A stretch of 64,000 bases of DNA from an uncultured Aquincola sp. (GCA_937883885.1 CAKZXL010000139.1:6751-70750), one strand, 5' to 3'. Numbered from the stretch's first letter, positions 19,451 through 28,966 are shown. Translations and numbers: made by a program. The notes: generated from the sequence alone by a model not told the origin.

Positions 19451-19955
19451 TCACCTGACCGTCGAGCAGGCAGTTGTCCAGGCTGCGGCGACACTCACGG
19501 TCAGGGCCAGTGCGAATCGCCAGGCCAAGCTCCGGCCACTGGAGACCAATGCCGCGGCGACACGGGTGACCGAGTTGATGCTGACCGCCAGCAGTGCGCC
19601 CTGGACGAACTCTTCTTTCACCAGCGTACCGACTGCGTTCAGCACGGCCAGGGACACCACCGGTGCAGGCGCATCGCCGATGGCGGCGAGCGCAACGCTC
19701 ACCTTCAGGCCGAGGTCCCGCCAAGTACCGCTGGCCATAGCCGAAACCGATGGCGGCAGGCACCGGCGACGACCAGGCCGGAGGACGGCAGGGCCTGTGC
19801 GATTTCTCCGGATGGGCGGCGACCGTGAAAATGCGCGATCCGGCGGCTTCGCGGTCTGCGGCCTGGCCTTTGTGGCGTTCGCTTTTGGTGCCGAGCGGCA
19901 GTCCGGTGCCGAGTGCGACGGGGAGGCCGACGACGCGGGTTTCGTCGGGACGCAT
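19451..19955 (-). pseudogene. MgtC/SapB-DUF4010 family membrane protein remnant with deleted middle
   Basis: Two pieces of one protein family are visible. At 19812-19955 one frame reads VGLPVALGTGLPLGTKSERH and then KGQAADREAAGSRIFTVAAH, the MgtC/SapB N-terminal pattern. At 19451-19738 another frame reads AIGDAPAPVVSLAVLNAVGT, then SINSVTRVAAALVSSGRSLA, the C-terminal DUF4010 helices. The roughly 200 residues expected between them are missing. The gene has lost its middle and its frame and is not expected to work. MgtC-like proteins are inner-membrane proteins of disputed function. Confidence 0.6.
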
Positions 19956-20046
19956 CGCTGCACGATCGCGCCCGGCGCGGGCGCACGAGAGGTTCGTGCC
20001 AGACTGGCGTCGGGGCAGGGACGGCGATGTCCGGGGAGGAGGCACG

Positions 20047-20638
20047 ATGAATTCCAGGATCGACGAGTTGATGGCACGCATCCACGAACTCCATTGCGAA
20101 TTGGAGGCAGACCTCGCAGTCAAGCGACAGCAGTTCCGCTATCGCCTCGACCACCACCGCGTGCGGTTCGAGGATGAGGTGCTGGAACTGCACCGCCGCC
20201 TGCGCACCAGCAGTCTTCACTACCTGCTGCGAGCCCGACTGTGGCATCTGCTGACCGCGCCAGTGATCTACGGCGTTGCGCTGCCGCTGCTGCTGGCCGA
20301 CCTGGCCATCAGCGTCTACCAGGCGATCTGCTTTCCGATCTACCGGATACCGAAGGGCGCCGCGCTGACCACTTCGTCTACGACCGCGCGCTGCTGCCGT
20401 ACCTGAACCGCATCGAGCAATTCAACTGCCTGTACTGCTTCTACGCGAACGGCTTGATGGCCTATGGTCGGGAGATCATTGCGCGCACTGAGCAGTACTG
20501 GTGCCCCTCAAGCATTCGCGCCGGCTGTGAGCCACCCACGATCGTTACGAGCAGTACTTCGACTATGGCGACGCGCAGCGCTACGTTGCAGAGCTCGAGG
20601 CCATGCGCGCCGGCCTCGCCGATGCGGACCGCCCCTAG
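20047..20638 (+). pseudogene. Conserved hypothetical membrane protein, two frameshifts
   Basis: From ATG 20047 the frame gives a charged helical N terminus (ARIHELHCELEADLAVKRQQ), then two hydrophobic helices (PVIYGVALPLLLADLAISVY), then CFPIYRIPKG. Near 20360-20366 the frame shifts to RADHFVYDRALLPYLNRIEQ and FNCLYCFYANGLMAYGREII. Near 20500 it shifts again to DRYEQYFDYGDAQRYVAELE, ending at TAG 20636-20638. The three parts read together make one well-conserved small protein with an FNCLYC cysteine motif. Function unknown. Its stop overlaps the stop of the convergent exonuclease gene. Confidence 0.65.
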
Positions 20639-22038
20639 AGGTCGACGTGGCTGAGCGCGGCGGGCCCTTCCGCTGCCCAGCCGAGTTCATCCGCGATGCG
20701 GTCGGCAAAGCCGCAGGCGGTCGCCGCTTCGCCGTGCAACACGAAGGTCTGCTGCGGCGCGCGACGCAGGCTGCGCAGCCAGGCGAGCAGCGCATCGCGA
20801 TCGGCGTGCGCGGACAGCCCGCCGATCGTGTGCACGCTGGCTCGCACGGCGTGCTCCTCGCCGAACAGCCGCACCCGCTTCTCGCCGTCGACCAGGCGCC
20901 GGCCGAGGGTGCCCTCGGCCTGGAAGCCGATGATCACGATCGCGCATTCGGGGCGGCCGAGGTTGTGTCGCGGGTGGTGCTTGATGCGGCCCGCGTCGCA
21001 CATGCCGCTGGCGGCGACGATGATGCCGCCCGCCTTGAGCCGGTTCAGTGCCATCGACTCGTCCACGTTCTTGGTGAAACGGATGCTCAGGCCCTCCGGT
21101 GGCTGCCGGCGCAATGACAGCATCTCCCGCGTCTCGGCGTCGAGGAACTCGGGATGCCGAGCCGTGATGGCGTTGACCTTGTCGGCGATCGGCGAGTCGA
21201 CGAACACCTGCATTGGCGGCAGCCGGTTTTCGCGGCGCAGGCTCACCAGCAGGTACAGCAGTTCCTGCGTGCGCCCGAGTGCGAAGGCCGGGATGTCGAT
21301 GTTGCCCTGGTGCCGGCGCAGCGTGTCCTCAATGACCGCCACGAGTTCGTCCACGGTTTCCCGCATCGGGCGGTGCACGCGGTCGCCGTAGGTCGACTCG
21401 ACGAACAGCAGGTCAGCTTCGTCGATCGGCGTCGGGTCGCGCACGATCGGCCGGCCCGGCTGACCCAGGTCGCCGGAGAAGACGAGCTTGCGAGCGCGCT
21501 CGCCCTCCTGAAGCCACAACTCGATGATGGCCGAGCCGAGGATATGGCCGGCATCGCGGAACCGGCAGCGCACGGCCGGATGCGGGTGGACGTCGACGTC
21601 ATAGGCGACGCCGCGTACCTGCTCGAGGCAAGCCTCGGCTTGCGCGACGGTGTAGAGCAGTTCGACGCCTCGTCCGGCATGGCGCCGGCCATTGCCGCGC
21701 TCGCGCTGGGCGCGGTTCCAGTCCGATTAGTGGATGAAGGCGCTGTCCATCAGCATGACCGACAGGAGGTCGGCCGTGGCGCTGGTCGCGTAGATCGGTC
21801 CCTTGAATCCGAGCGCACACAGCCTGGGCAGCAGCCCGCTGTGATCGATGTGGGCGTGGGTCAGCAACACGAAGTCGAGGTTCTTCGGTTCGAAGGGCCA
21901 GCGCGCGAAGTAGCGCTCCCGGGCTTCACGTCCGCCCTGATGCATTCCGCAATCCACCAGGAACTCCAGCCCGGGCAACTCGACCAGGCAGCACGAGCCG
22001 GTGACTTCCTGCGCCGCCCCCAGAAAGCTGATCTTCAT
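20635..22038 (-). pseudogene. Metallo-beta-lactamase/beta-CASP RNA-processing exonuclease with in-frame stop
   Basis: The ATG at 22038 follows GAGGAGATCTTG, a good ribosome-binding site. The frame starts MKISFLGAAQEVTGSC, carries the zinc site HAHIDHSG and, later, the beta-CASP motifs FSGDLGQPGRP, FVESTYGDR, SGMCDAGRI and the final HGE. It runs in one unbroken frame to 20635 except for a single TAA at about 21727-21729, in the segment DSAFIH*SDWNRAQ. One base change (CAA to TAA) explains it. Relatives are Ysh1/RNase J-like nucleases acting on RNA 3' ends. The rest of the 467 codons is intact, so decay is recent, or the stop is a sequencing error. Confidence 0.8.
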
Positions 22039-22105
22039 CAAGATCTCCTCGTCCGAAGAGCCTGACCGTCCCATACCTCCGTCGATGATTCCGCGACCAT
22101 GCGCC

Positions 22106-22490
22106 ATGCCTTCCCCGAGTGACCAGCTCGGCCTGTCCGGGCTCGCCGAGGACCAAGCACGGCAACGACTGGCGCGGCAGGGCGCCAACGAGATTGACGA
22201 CAGCGAGCGCCAGGGCTGGCTGGACACCTTGCGCGTGACCGCGTCGGAGCCGATGTTTCTCCTGCTGACCGTCGGGCTGGCCGTGCTCGGGGCGATCGCG
22301 CTGCCGGTGACCTGGCATTGCTGGCAGCGTGGCGAATGGGATTCAGGGCTTGCTGTTGGCCGTCGCCCGGGGCCTGGCGGTCAAGGTTCCCGGTGCGCAC
22401 GGACTGCTGCAGTTTGCGCAGCCTGCAACTGCCGATCTCCTGCTTGAGCTAGGCTGGGTGGCAGGAGCCGTCGCGCTCGGCGAATACGCA
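22106..22490 (+). pseudogene. Cation-transporting P-type ATPase remnant, middle deleted
   Basis: The first 70 residues fit the cation-ATPase N-terminal domain: LGLSGLAEDQARQRLARQGA, then RQGWLDTLRVTASEPMFLLL. Within a few codons the sequence jumps to hydrophobic C-terminal-like helices. These are readable in a second frame as GIQGLLLAVARGLAVKVPGA and [18 protein letters not shown]. More than 600 residues, including the phosphorylation site and ATP-binding domain, are missing. It is a clear relic of an 800-900 residue pump. Confidence 0.6.
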
Positions 22491-22573
22491 GGTGCTGCGA
22501 CACAATGGAGACGCGCCGCGCAGCCGGCCCGAAGTGTCTTCTCCACTGGGAATTGAAACGATATGCCTGGCCT

Positions 22574-23679
22574 ATGAACTGGACCGCTCCTCGACGTCGC
22601 CTCGCGCTGGCGCTGCTGCTGTGCTTGCTGCTGATTGCCGCCACCCTGGCTTGGCGCTGGTCGGACGGCGACGAATTGCCCGATTGGATCGTCGCGGGCA
22701 ATGGCCGGCTCGAAGCTACGGCGATCGACGTGTCCAACAAGGCCGGGGGACGCATCCTCGACGTCAAGGTGCGCGAAGGCGACTTCGTGCTTGCCGATGA
22801 CGAGATCGGCCGCATGGACACGCAGTCGTTGAAGGCGCAATTGCGTTCGGCCGAAGCGCAGTCCCGGCAGGCCGAGGCTGCGCGGGTCGCGCTGGCGTCG
22901 GTCGTGCGGCAGCGCGAACAGGCGGTGCGCACGGTCGAGGCCTTGGTCGCACAACGAACGGCCGAAACCGCGCTTGCGGAACGCGAGTTGAAACGCACGT
23001 CCGAACTGGTGGCCCAGAACTTCATCTCGCCGCAGCAACTCGATGCCGCCGAGTCTCGCGTACGTGTCGGCCGAGCGGCGCTGGAGGCCGCTCGTTCGCA
23101 ACGGCTGGAGGCGGAGGCAGCCGTGGTGGCCACGCGCTCGCAACTCGGCGAGGCATGGGCCGGCATCGAGTCGGCCCGGGCGGCGGTCGAGCGGGTGCAG
23201 GTGGAGATTGCCGATGCACTGCTGCGCGCGCCCCGCAACGGGCGGGTGCAGACCGTTCTGGCCCATGCCGGGGAGGTGCTTGCGCCGGGGGGGCGAGTCG
23301 TCACTCTCGTGGATCTGGGCGATGTCACGATGAGCTTCTTCTTGCCCGAGCGGGCCGCAGGTCGGGTGGCCATCGGGGGCGAAGCCCGGCTGGTGCTCGA
23401 CGCAGCACCGGACGTGGGGATTCGGCCACGGCGGACTTCGTGGCGAGCGTGGCGCAGTTCACCCCGAAGACGGTGGAGACCGAGTCGGAGCGCCAGAAGA
23501 TGGTCTTCAAGGTGCGGGCCCGGGTGTCGCCCGAACTGCTGGAGCGCTACCGCGAGCAGGTCAAGACAGGGCTTCCGGGGGTCGCCTACGTGCGCCTGGG
23601 CGAGCAACCCTGGCCCGCCCGGTTGGCCGTGCGCGTGCCCTCGCCGGCAGCATCTTCGGCGTCTGCAGCGGGGCCATGA
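22574..23679 (+). pseudogene. HlyD/YbhG-type membrane fusion protein, frameshifted
   Basis: From ATG 22574: a membrane helix ([18 protein letters not shown]), a lipoyl half motif ([20 protein letters not shown]), a long coiled coil, and the second lipoyl half ([20 protein letters not shown]). At about 23410-23430, after [10 protein letters not shown], the frame shifts and resumes as [20 protein letters not shown], the family's conserved C-terminal segment. The stop at 23677-23679 overlaps the start of the ABC gene (ATGA). Together they would form a YbhG-YbhF type export system. One short indel is enough to break it. Confidence 0.75.
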
Positions 23680-25390
23680 CCCAGGACGATGCCGCCGCTG
23701 TCCGGTTGGCCGGGGTCGGGCACCGGTACGGTTCCTTGCAGGCATTGCAGGACATCAACCTGCGCGTCGCCGCCGGCAGCGTGACGGGCTTCATCGGCCC
23801 CGACGGGGTCGGCAAGTCGACGCTGTGGTCGCTGGTCGCTGGTCGCTGGTCGCTGGTCGCTGGTCGCTGGTCGCGGGGGCGCGACGGCTTCAGCACGGTG
23901 AATTGGCCGTGCTGCGCGGCGACATGCGCCACGCGTCGCATCGCCGCCGTGTGGGGCCGCGCATCGCCTACAACCCCCAGGGACTGGGCCGCAACCTCTA
24001 TCCGACGCTGTCGGTCCCGGAGAACGTCGACTACTTCGGGCGGCTCTTCGGCCATGGCAGCCGGGCACGCGCCGAACGCATCGAATCCCTGCTCGACAGC
24101 ACCGGGCTGCTGCCGTTCGCGGGGCGGCCGGCGGGCAAGCTGTCCGGCGGCATGATGCAGAAGCTGGGTCTGTGCTGCGCGCTCATCCACGATCCAGACC
24201 TGCTCATCCTGGACGAGCCGACGACCGGCGTGGACCCGCTCTCGCGCCGCCAGTTCTGGGAACTGGTCGAGGACATCCGTGCCCGCCGGCCCGGCATGAC
24301 CGTGCTGGTGGCCACGGCCTACATGGAGGAGGCCGGTCGCTTCGACCAGCTGGTGGCCATGGACGCAGGGCGTGTGCTGGCCACCGGCACGCCTGCCCAG
24401 CTGCTCGCCCGCATCGGCTGTGCATCGCTCGAGGCGGCGTTCATCGAACTGCTGCCGCCCGAGCGGCGTGCCCGGCATCGTTCGCCCGTGGTACCTCCCC
24501 GGAGTTCGAGCGACGGCGACATCGCGATCGAGGCGATCGAGCTGACCTGCCGCTTCGGCGACTTCACGGCCGTCGATCGCGTGAATTTCCGCATCGGGCG
24601 CGGCGAGATCTTCGGCTTCCTGGGCTCCAACGGCTGCGGCAAGACAACCACGACGAAGATGCTGACGGGCCTGCTGCCCGCTAGCAGCGGCAACGTGCGT
24701 CTGTTCGGCCAGCCGCTGGACGCCACCGACCTTACCGTGCGCCAGCGGGTGGGCTACAAGTCGCAGGGATTTTCGTTGTACCGCGACCTGACGGTGCGGC
24801 AGAACCTCGAGCTGCAGGCCCGGCTGTTCGGCATGGACACCGCCTCGCTCGCGCCGAGGGCCGACGAGTTGTTGCACCGCTTCGGGCTGGCCGCCGCGGC
24901 GAAGGCGCTGCCGATGACGCTGCCGCTCGGGCTTCGGCAGCGCCTGCAACTGGCCGCGGCTCTGGTGCATGCGCCGGAGTTGCTGATCCTGGACGAGCCG
25001 ACCTCGGGGTTGATCCGATCGCGCGGGATGAATTCTGGTCTCTGCTCATCGAGCTGTCGCGCCGCGACGGGGTGACGATCTTCCTGTCCACGCACTTCAT
25101 GAACGAGGCAGAGCGCTGCGACCGCGTCTTGCTCATGCACGCCGGCAGGGTGCTGGCCTGTGCCAGCCCTGCGGAGCTGGCGAGCGGCAGCGCAGCTGGG
25201 ACGCTGGAGGACAGCTTCGTGCGCCGACTGCAGGCGCAGCAGCAGGGCTTGGAGGGCCGCGCCCGGACGGAGGCGTCGGCCGGAGAATCGGGCCGTCCTC
25301 GGCGGCCGCAACCCGACGAAGGCCGCGCACCGACGCTCGACGGCGACGACGTACGCCATGCCGCCGCGCGGGCACTGGCGCGCACCCAGC
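23676..25390 (+). pseudogene. YbhF-type double ABC ATPase with repeat expansion and second frameshift
   Basis: ATG 23676 overlaps the HlyD stop. The first nucleotide-binding domain has Walker [10 protein letters not shown]. Immediately after it a run of seven 7-bp repeats throws the frame, which resumes in another phase as [20 protein letters not shown]. That frame continues with signature [11 protein letters not shown], Walker [12 protein letters not shown], then a second ATPase domain with Walker [10 protein letters not shown] and Walker [12 protein letters not shown]. At about 25010 a further base is lost; the last part reads IELSRRDG, then [20 protein letters not shown]. The expected permease genes are missing and the protein ends by running into an RND-pump fragment. 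Confidence 0.8.
23826..23874 (+). repeat. Seven tandem copies of a 7-bp unit (TGGTCGC) inside the ABC ATPase
   Basis: Exactly seven adjoining copies of TGGTCGC, 49 bp, starting eight bases after the last base of the Walker A codons for GKS. Because seven is not a multiple of three, each gain or loss of a unit changes the reading frame. The upstream and downstream ABC frames would join if the copy number were 2, 5 or 8. Two copies would read [20 protein letters not shown], close to a normal ABC sequence. Confidence 0.95.
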
Positions 25391-25394
25391 GGGC

Positions 25395-25703
25395 ATTCAG
25401 CCGGAGGATCTGCTGCGGCTCACGGCGCCCAACTCGAAGGGACAGCCCGTTCCGCTGGCCACCTTCGCGACCACGCGCTGGGTGACCGGCGCCATGCAGT
25501 CCATCCGCTACAACGGCTACCCGACAACGCGCATTGCAGGCGACGCGGCGCCGGGTGTCAGCACCGGCGAGGCGATGGCCGAGATGGAGCGACTGGCCGG
25601 GCAGTTGCCGCCGGGCGTCGGCTTCGAGTGGACGGGTCAGTCGCGCAAGGAGCGGCTGGCCGGCGCGACCGCCGTGCTCCTGTTCGGCTTCTCTAACTGC
25701 TGA
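25395..25703 (+). pseudogene. Fragment of an RND (AcrB/MexB-type) efflux pump
   Basis: About 100 residues readable in one frame: [20 protein letters not shown], then SIRYNGYPTTRIAGDAAPGV and LPPGVGFEWTGQSRKERLAG. These belong to the periplasmic docking region of HAE-1 RND transporters, normally over 1000 residues long. The fragment is fused upstream to the truncated ABC ATPase and ends in TGA at 25701-25703. Both ends are deletion junctions. No function expected. Confidence 0.75.
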
Positions 25704-26065
25704 TGCCCATCTTCGATGCCGGCCGGACGGAGTCCCTCGTCCGGGGTGCAACAGCGCAACGCGACATCGCGCTGGCTCAGCATGAGCGTGCCATCCAGGC
25801 TGCATTCCGCGACGTGGCGGACGCCCTGGCGGGCCGCGCGGCGCTGGTGGATCAGCTGCGTGCGCTCGAGGTGCAAGGGCAGGCCGAGGTGGCACGCCTG
25901 CAACTCGTGCAGGTGCGCGTGGACAACGGTGTGGGCACGACACTGGAACTGCTGGACGCCGAGCGATCCCTGTTCGCCGCCGCGCAGGCCGATGTGCAGA
26001 CCCGGCTGGCCGAACAACAAAGCCGCATCGCGATGTACCGTGCGTTGGGTGGCGGAGTGCGATAG
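25703..26065 (+). pseudogene. C-terminal fragment of a TolC/OprM-type outer-membrane efflux protein
   Basis: A 120-residue open frame beginning MPIFDAGRTESLVRGATAQR and ending QQSRIAMYRALGGGVR, the last alpha-hairpin and end of an RND-associated outer-membrane channel (normally about 470 residues). A stop codon (TAA) lies three codons before the ATG, so no N terminus can be recovered. It directly follows the RND fragment, so both are leftovers of one mex-type operon. Confidence 0.75.
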
Positions 26066-26170
26066 AAGAGCGCGCTGCGACGCTTCCGGCGCCAGGCCGC
26101 CGGCAGCGTCGCAGAAAACTGCCCGTTCCTTGCCCTGCGACGGCGATGTGACGGCCGTCGGCTCGATCCG

Positions 26171-26761
26171 GTGCCGAAGTCGCGAATTAGTCCGACTGCG
26201 CTGCTTGCGGCGGCCGCGATCTGTGCCCCGGGTGCGCACGCCCTGTGCCTGTGGACTGACGCTGAAGAACGGGCACCGCGCACGTCAAAGGGTCGTCCTG
26301 AGTATGGCTGCGTCCAATGGTCGCGATCCAACCGCTCGACCGCCTTTGCGGTTGGCGCACTGTGGCCGTGGAGTGGAGCGCCACGAGTGTGGCCTGGCCG
26401 GCTGACATGGCAGATCGAGGCGACCGTCGGCGTGTGGCACTCGGTCGTCGTCGGTGATGCGGGAGAGCCGCAGCTCAGCCTGCAACTGGCGCTGAAGCCG
26501 GCCGCTCGCTGGGGATTCGGGCACGGGTGGTTCGTCGAGGCAGGGGTGGGGCGGAACTTTGTTGCGCCCCGCTATCGAGCTGGCCATCGGCGGTTCAGCA
26601 CCCGATTGAACTTCGGCGACCACATCGCGTTGGGGCTCCGGTTCGGCGAACGGCGGCAGCACGAATTGCAACTGCGCGTCGAACACTTCTCGAATGCTGG
26701 GCTGCGAAAGCCCAATCCCGGTGAAGACTTTGGGCAGGTTCGATACGTGTGGCGGTACTGA
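26171..26761 (+). CDS. pagL: PagL-type lipid A 3-O-deacylase
   Basis: A 196-residue outer-membrane enzyme precursor. The N terminus (GTG 26171) looks like a signal peptide ending around GAHA, residues 1-24. Alternating beta strands follow, as in an eight-strand barrel. The C-terminal region has the catalytic pair in VEHFSNAGLRKPNPGEDFGQ (His and Ser) and ends with aromatic residues (VRYVWRY), as outer-membrane proteins do. PagL removes the 3-position acyl chain from lipid A and so changes host recognition and membrane properties. The gene is intact, directly after the efflux relics, and appears monocistronic. Confidence 0.82.
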   Translation: MPKSRISPTALLAAAAICAPGAHALCLWTDAEERAPRTSKGRPEYGCVQWSRSNRSTAFAVGALWPWSGAPRVWPGRLTWQIEATVGVWHSVVVGDAGEPQLSLQLALKPAARWGFGHGWFVEAGVGRNFVAPRYRAGHRRFSTRLNFGDHIALGLRFGERRQHELQLRVEHFSNAGLRKPNPGEDFGQVRYVWRY

Positions 26762-27075
26762 GATCGGCGAAGGATGGATTTCGGCTGCGTGGGCAAGCGC
26801 GCCTTAGCAACGGCCGACGTGCTCGGCCACGGCGCGCACATTGGCGCCATCGTTGATTGGCGCGAAAGTGGCAGCTGCGCTCAGTACGGCGGCCGGCCCG
26901 TATTTTCGCGGAGTTCGCCGCGGACCGGGACCGGCGTTCGAGAGGGCCCAACGGGACGTCGACGCGCTGGGGCGTGTTGCCGGGTCGTGCATCGCACAAA
27001 AGCCGCACAAACGAACGATTGTTAGGGGTAGAATTTCGTCGATTGGGCAGTGCAAAGAGCAGGGGATCGACGGAC
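26762..27075 (+). promoter_or_regulatory. 314-bp leader of the thiolase operon
   Basis: No gene is supported here. The last 70 bp are AT-richer and contain the operator-like site at 27008-27025, followed by GGTAGAAT (a possible -10 region, 27027-27034). A weak ribosome-binding site (AGGGGATCG, 27061-27069) precedes the ATG. Confidence 0.5.
27008..27025 (+). promoter_or_regulatory. TetR-type operator candidate, site 1
   Basis: CAAACGAACGATTGTTAG, an imperfect dyad containing the 12-base core AACGATTGTTAG (27014-27025). It lies about 50 bp upstream of the thiolase ATG. It is one of seven related sites in the cluster. Confidence 0.6.
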
Positions 27076-28275
27076 ATGGCTTCGAGCGGGTCAACGTCAG
27101 CAACGCGAAGTTTGCGCGGTCGAGCCGCGATCACCGGGGCAGGGCGATCGGCGGTGGGTCGGGTGGAGGGCCGCAGCGTCATGGCCCTGGCGACCGACGC
27201 CGCGCAGGCGGCACTGGCCGATGCCGGCCTCGATCGTGGCGCCATCAACGGCGTGCTGACGAGCGTCGCCTTCGCGGCTCCATTCCACCGCTTTAGCGTC
27301 GCTTTCAGCGAGTACTTCGGCATCGCACCGACGTTCTCGAACACGCTGCAGGTGTCCGGTGCGACGGCTGCGACGATGTTCAACATGGCCGCGGCGGCGA
27401 TCGCGGCGGGCCTGGCGGACAACGTACTCGTACTCGGCGCCGACAGCCTGCTGACGGGGCTATCGCCCGACTTGGCGCTGCGCTCGATGACCGAGAGCCG
27501 CGACCAGCAGTACGAGATGCCGTTCGGGATCCCGGTCGCGAATACCTTCGCGATGACGGCGCACCGTCACATGAAGGAGTTCGGCACCACGCCCGAGCAG
27601 TTCGCCAAGGTTGCCGTCATTCACCGCGAGCATGCGATGCGCACACCCGGCGCGCAGATGACCACGCCGATCACGGTCGAGGACGTGCTGAACTCTGGTT
27701 GGGTGACCACGCCGTACCACAAGCTCGATTGCTCGCTGATCTCCGACGGCGCCGCGGCGTTCGTCGTAAGTGCCGCTGACCGCGCCGCCGCGGGCCGAAG
27801 CGAGCCGGTCTATATTCTTGGCGGCGGCGAGTGCTACACCCACGAGCACATCTTCCTTATGCCGTCGCTGACGACGACCGGTGCCGTTCAGTCTAGCGCG
27901 CGGGCCTACGCGATGGCCGGCGTGGCCCCGCGCGACATCGACGTGGCCGGTGTGTACGACTGCTTCACCGGGACGGTGGTGATGATGCTCGAGGACCTGG
28001 GGTTCTGCCCTAAGGGTGAGGGCGGGCGCTTCGTCGACGACCGCCAGATTACCTACGGCGGGAGCATCCCGATCAATACGCACGGCGGTCTACTGTCGTT
28101 CGCACATCCGGGCATGCCGGGTTCCCTGTTGCATTTCCTGGAAGTGGTCGAGCAATTGCGCGGGCGTTGCGGGGAGCGACAGGTGGCGGGTGCTGAACTC
28201 GGCCTCGTGCACAGCCTGGGCGCCGGCTTCGCCACGCAGGCCACCACCATCCTCGGCACGGAGGCCACGCTGTGA
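27076..28275 (+). CDS. Thiolase-fold acyl-CoA lyase/aldolase-like protein (SCP2-thiolase family), partner of DUF35
   Basis: A 399-residue protein of the SCP-x/lipid-transfer thiolase group. C-terminal family motifs are present: GAGFATQ, YDCFTGTVVMMLEDLGF, and NTHGGLLSFAHPG. The nucleophilic cysteine position (around residue 92) is Gln in the segment NTLQVSGAT, so classical thiolysis is unlikely. In steroid side-chain catabolism, Cys-less relatives such as Ltp2 act as retro-aldolases together with a DUF35 protein, and a DUF35 gene follows here with a 4-bp overlap. ATG 27076 gives the normal N terminus. It is the first gene of a three-gene operon with an operator in front. Confidence 0.82.
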   Translation: MASSGSTSATRSLRGRAAITGAGRSAVGRVEGRSVMALATDAAQAALADAGLDRGAINGVLTSVAFAAPFHRFSVAFSEYFGIAPTFSNTLQVSGATAATMFNMAAAAIAAGLADNVLVLGADSLLTGLSPDLALRSMTESRDQQYEMPFGIPVANTFAMTAHRHMKEFGTTPEQFAKVAVIHREHAMRTPGAQMTTPITVEDVLNSGWVTTPYHKLDCSLISDGAAAFVVSAADRAAAGRSEPVYILGGGECYTHEHIFLMPSLTTTGAVQSSARAYAMAGVAPRDIDVAGVYDCFTGTVVMMLEDLGFCPKGEGGRFVDDRQITYGGSIPINTHGGLLSFAHPGMPGSLLHFLEVVEQLRGRCGERQVAGAELGLVHSLGAGFATQATTILGTEATL

Positions 28276-28703
28276 GACGCATTGACCCCAGCGAGGCCCA
28301 CATCAAGCCGCTGCCCACGCCGGACGCCGACTCGCAAGCCTACTGGGACGCCTTGAAGGAAGGCCAGTTGCTGCTGCAGCACTGCAGGAGCTGCGGGCAT
28401 GTGCAGTTGTACCAGCAGGCGGTCTGCCGGCGGTGCCTTAGCTCGCAGCTGGTTCACCGGCCCGCGAGCGGTCGCGGAACAGTCCACTCGTTCAGCGTGG
28501 TGCACCGCGCCCCGGGCCCGGCGTTCAAGCAGGACACGCCCTATGCGGTGCTGCTGGTCGAGCTCGAAGAAGGGCCGCGCATGATCAGTTCGCTGGTCGA
28601 TGCGGACCCGATGTCGATCGACTTCGATACATCGGTCGAACTGGTCTGCGAGCCAGCCGGCTCGGGCGCCGTACTACCGCGCTTCCGGCGGGCGAACCGA
28701 TGA
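28272..28703 (+). CDS. DUF35 OB-fold zinc-ribbon protein, partner of the upstream thiolase-like enzyme
   Basis: A 143-residue protein. The N-terminal rubredoxin-like zinc ribbon has two CxxC pairs (CRSCGHVQLYQQAVCRRC, residues about 38-55), followed by an OB fold (GRGTVHSFSVVHRAPGPAF, TPYAVLLVELEEGPRMIS). Proteins of this family bind thiolase-fold enzymes and acyl-CoA and are needed for their activity. The GTG start overlaps the thiolase stop (GTGA), and its stop overlaps the next start (ATGA), so the three genes are translationally coupled. Confidence 0.87.
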   Translation: MRRIDPSEAHIKPLPTPDADSQAYWDALKEGQLLLQHCRSCGHVQLYQQAVCRRCLSSQLVHRPASGRGTVHSFSVVHRAPGPAFKQDTPYAVLLVELEEGPRMISSLVDADPMSIDFDTSVELVCEPAGSGAVLPRFRRANR

Positions 28704-28966
28704 CTCTTGGTGCACTCGACATGTGCGGCGATGCTCCGGAATTCAGGTCCGAAGTTGTCGGGCCCACGCGGCAGTTGCTGGAAATTCGCTTTCGTATCGA
28801 CGTGCCATTTCCGGGTCGGGCGCTGCAAGTTGCGCGTGGCTCCGACGGACGAGTCGAGCTCGACGATATGTGTCGGCAGGACTATCTGTTCGCGCGCACC
28901 CTCGAGAGGCTGGGGCGCGCTCATAGCCGGATCGTGGGCGACACGTCGATGCCTTCGCTGTCTTGA
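28700..28966 (+). CDS. Small hypothetical protein at the end of the thiolase-DUF35 operon
   Basis: An 88-residue reading frame whose ATG overlaps the DUF35 stop (ATGA). It has no signal peptide or membrane helix. Short strands such as IRFRIDVPFPGRALQVARG suggest a small beta-rich fold. Family not recognised. The tight coupling and the hairpin terminator 33 bp downstream make it likely to be the real last gene of the operon. Confidence 0.5.
   Translation: MTLGALDMCGDAPEFRSEVVGPTRQLLEIRFRIDVPFPGRALQVARGSDGRVELDDMCRQDYLFARTLERLGRAHSRIVGDTSMPSLS

Noticed and set aside
23826..23874. Repeat run as a CRISPR or minisatellite array
   Set aside because: Units are only 7 bp, with no spacers, and lie within a coding sequence.
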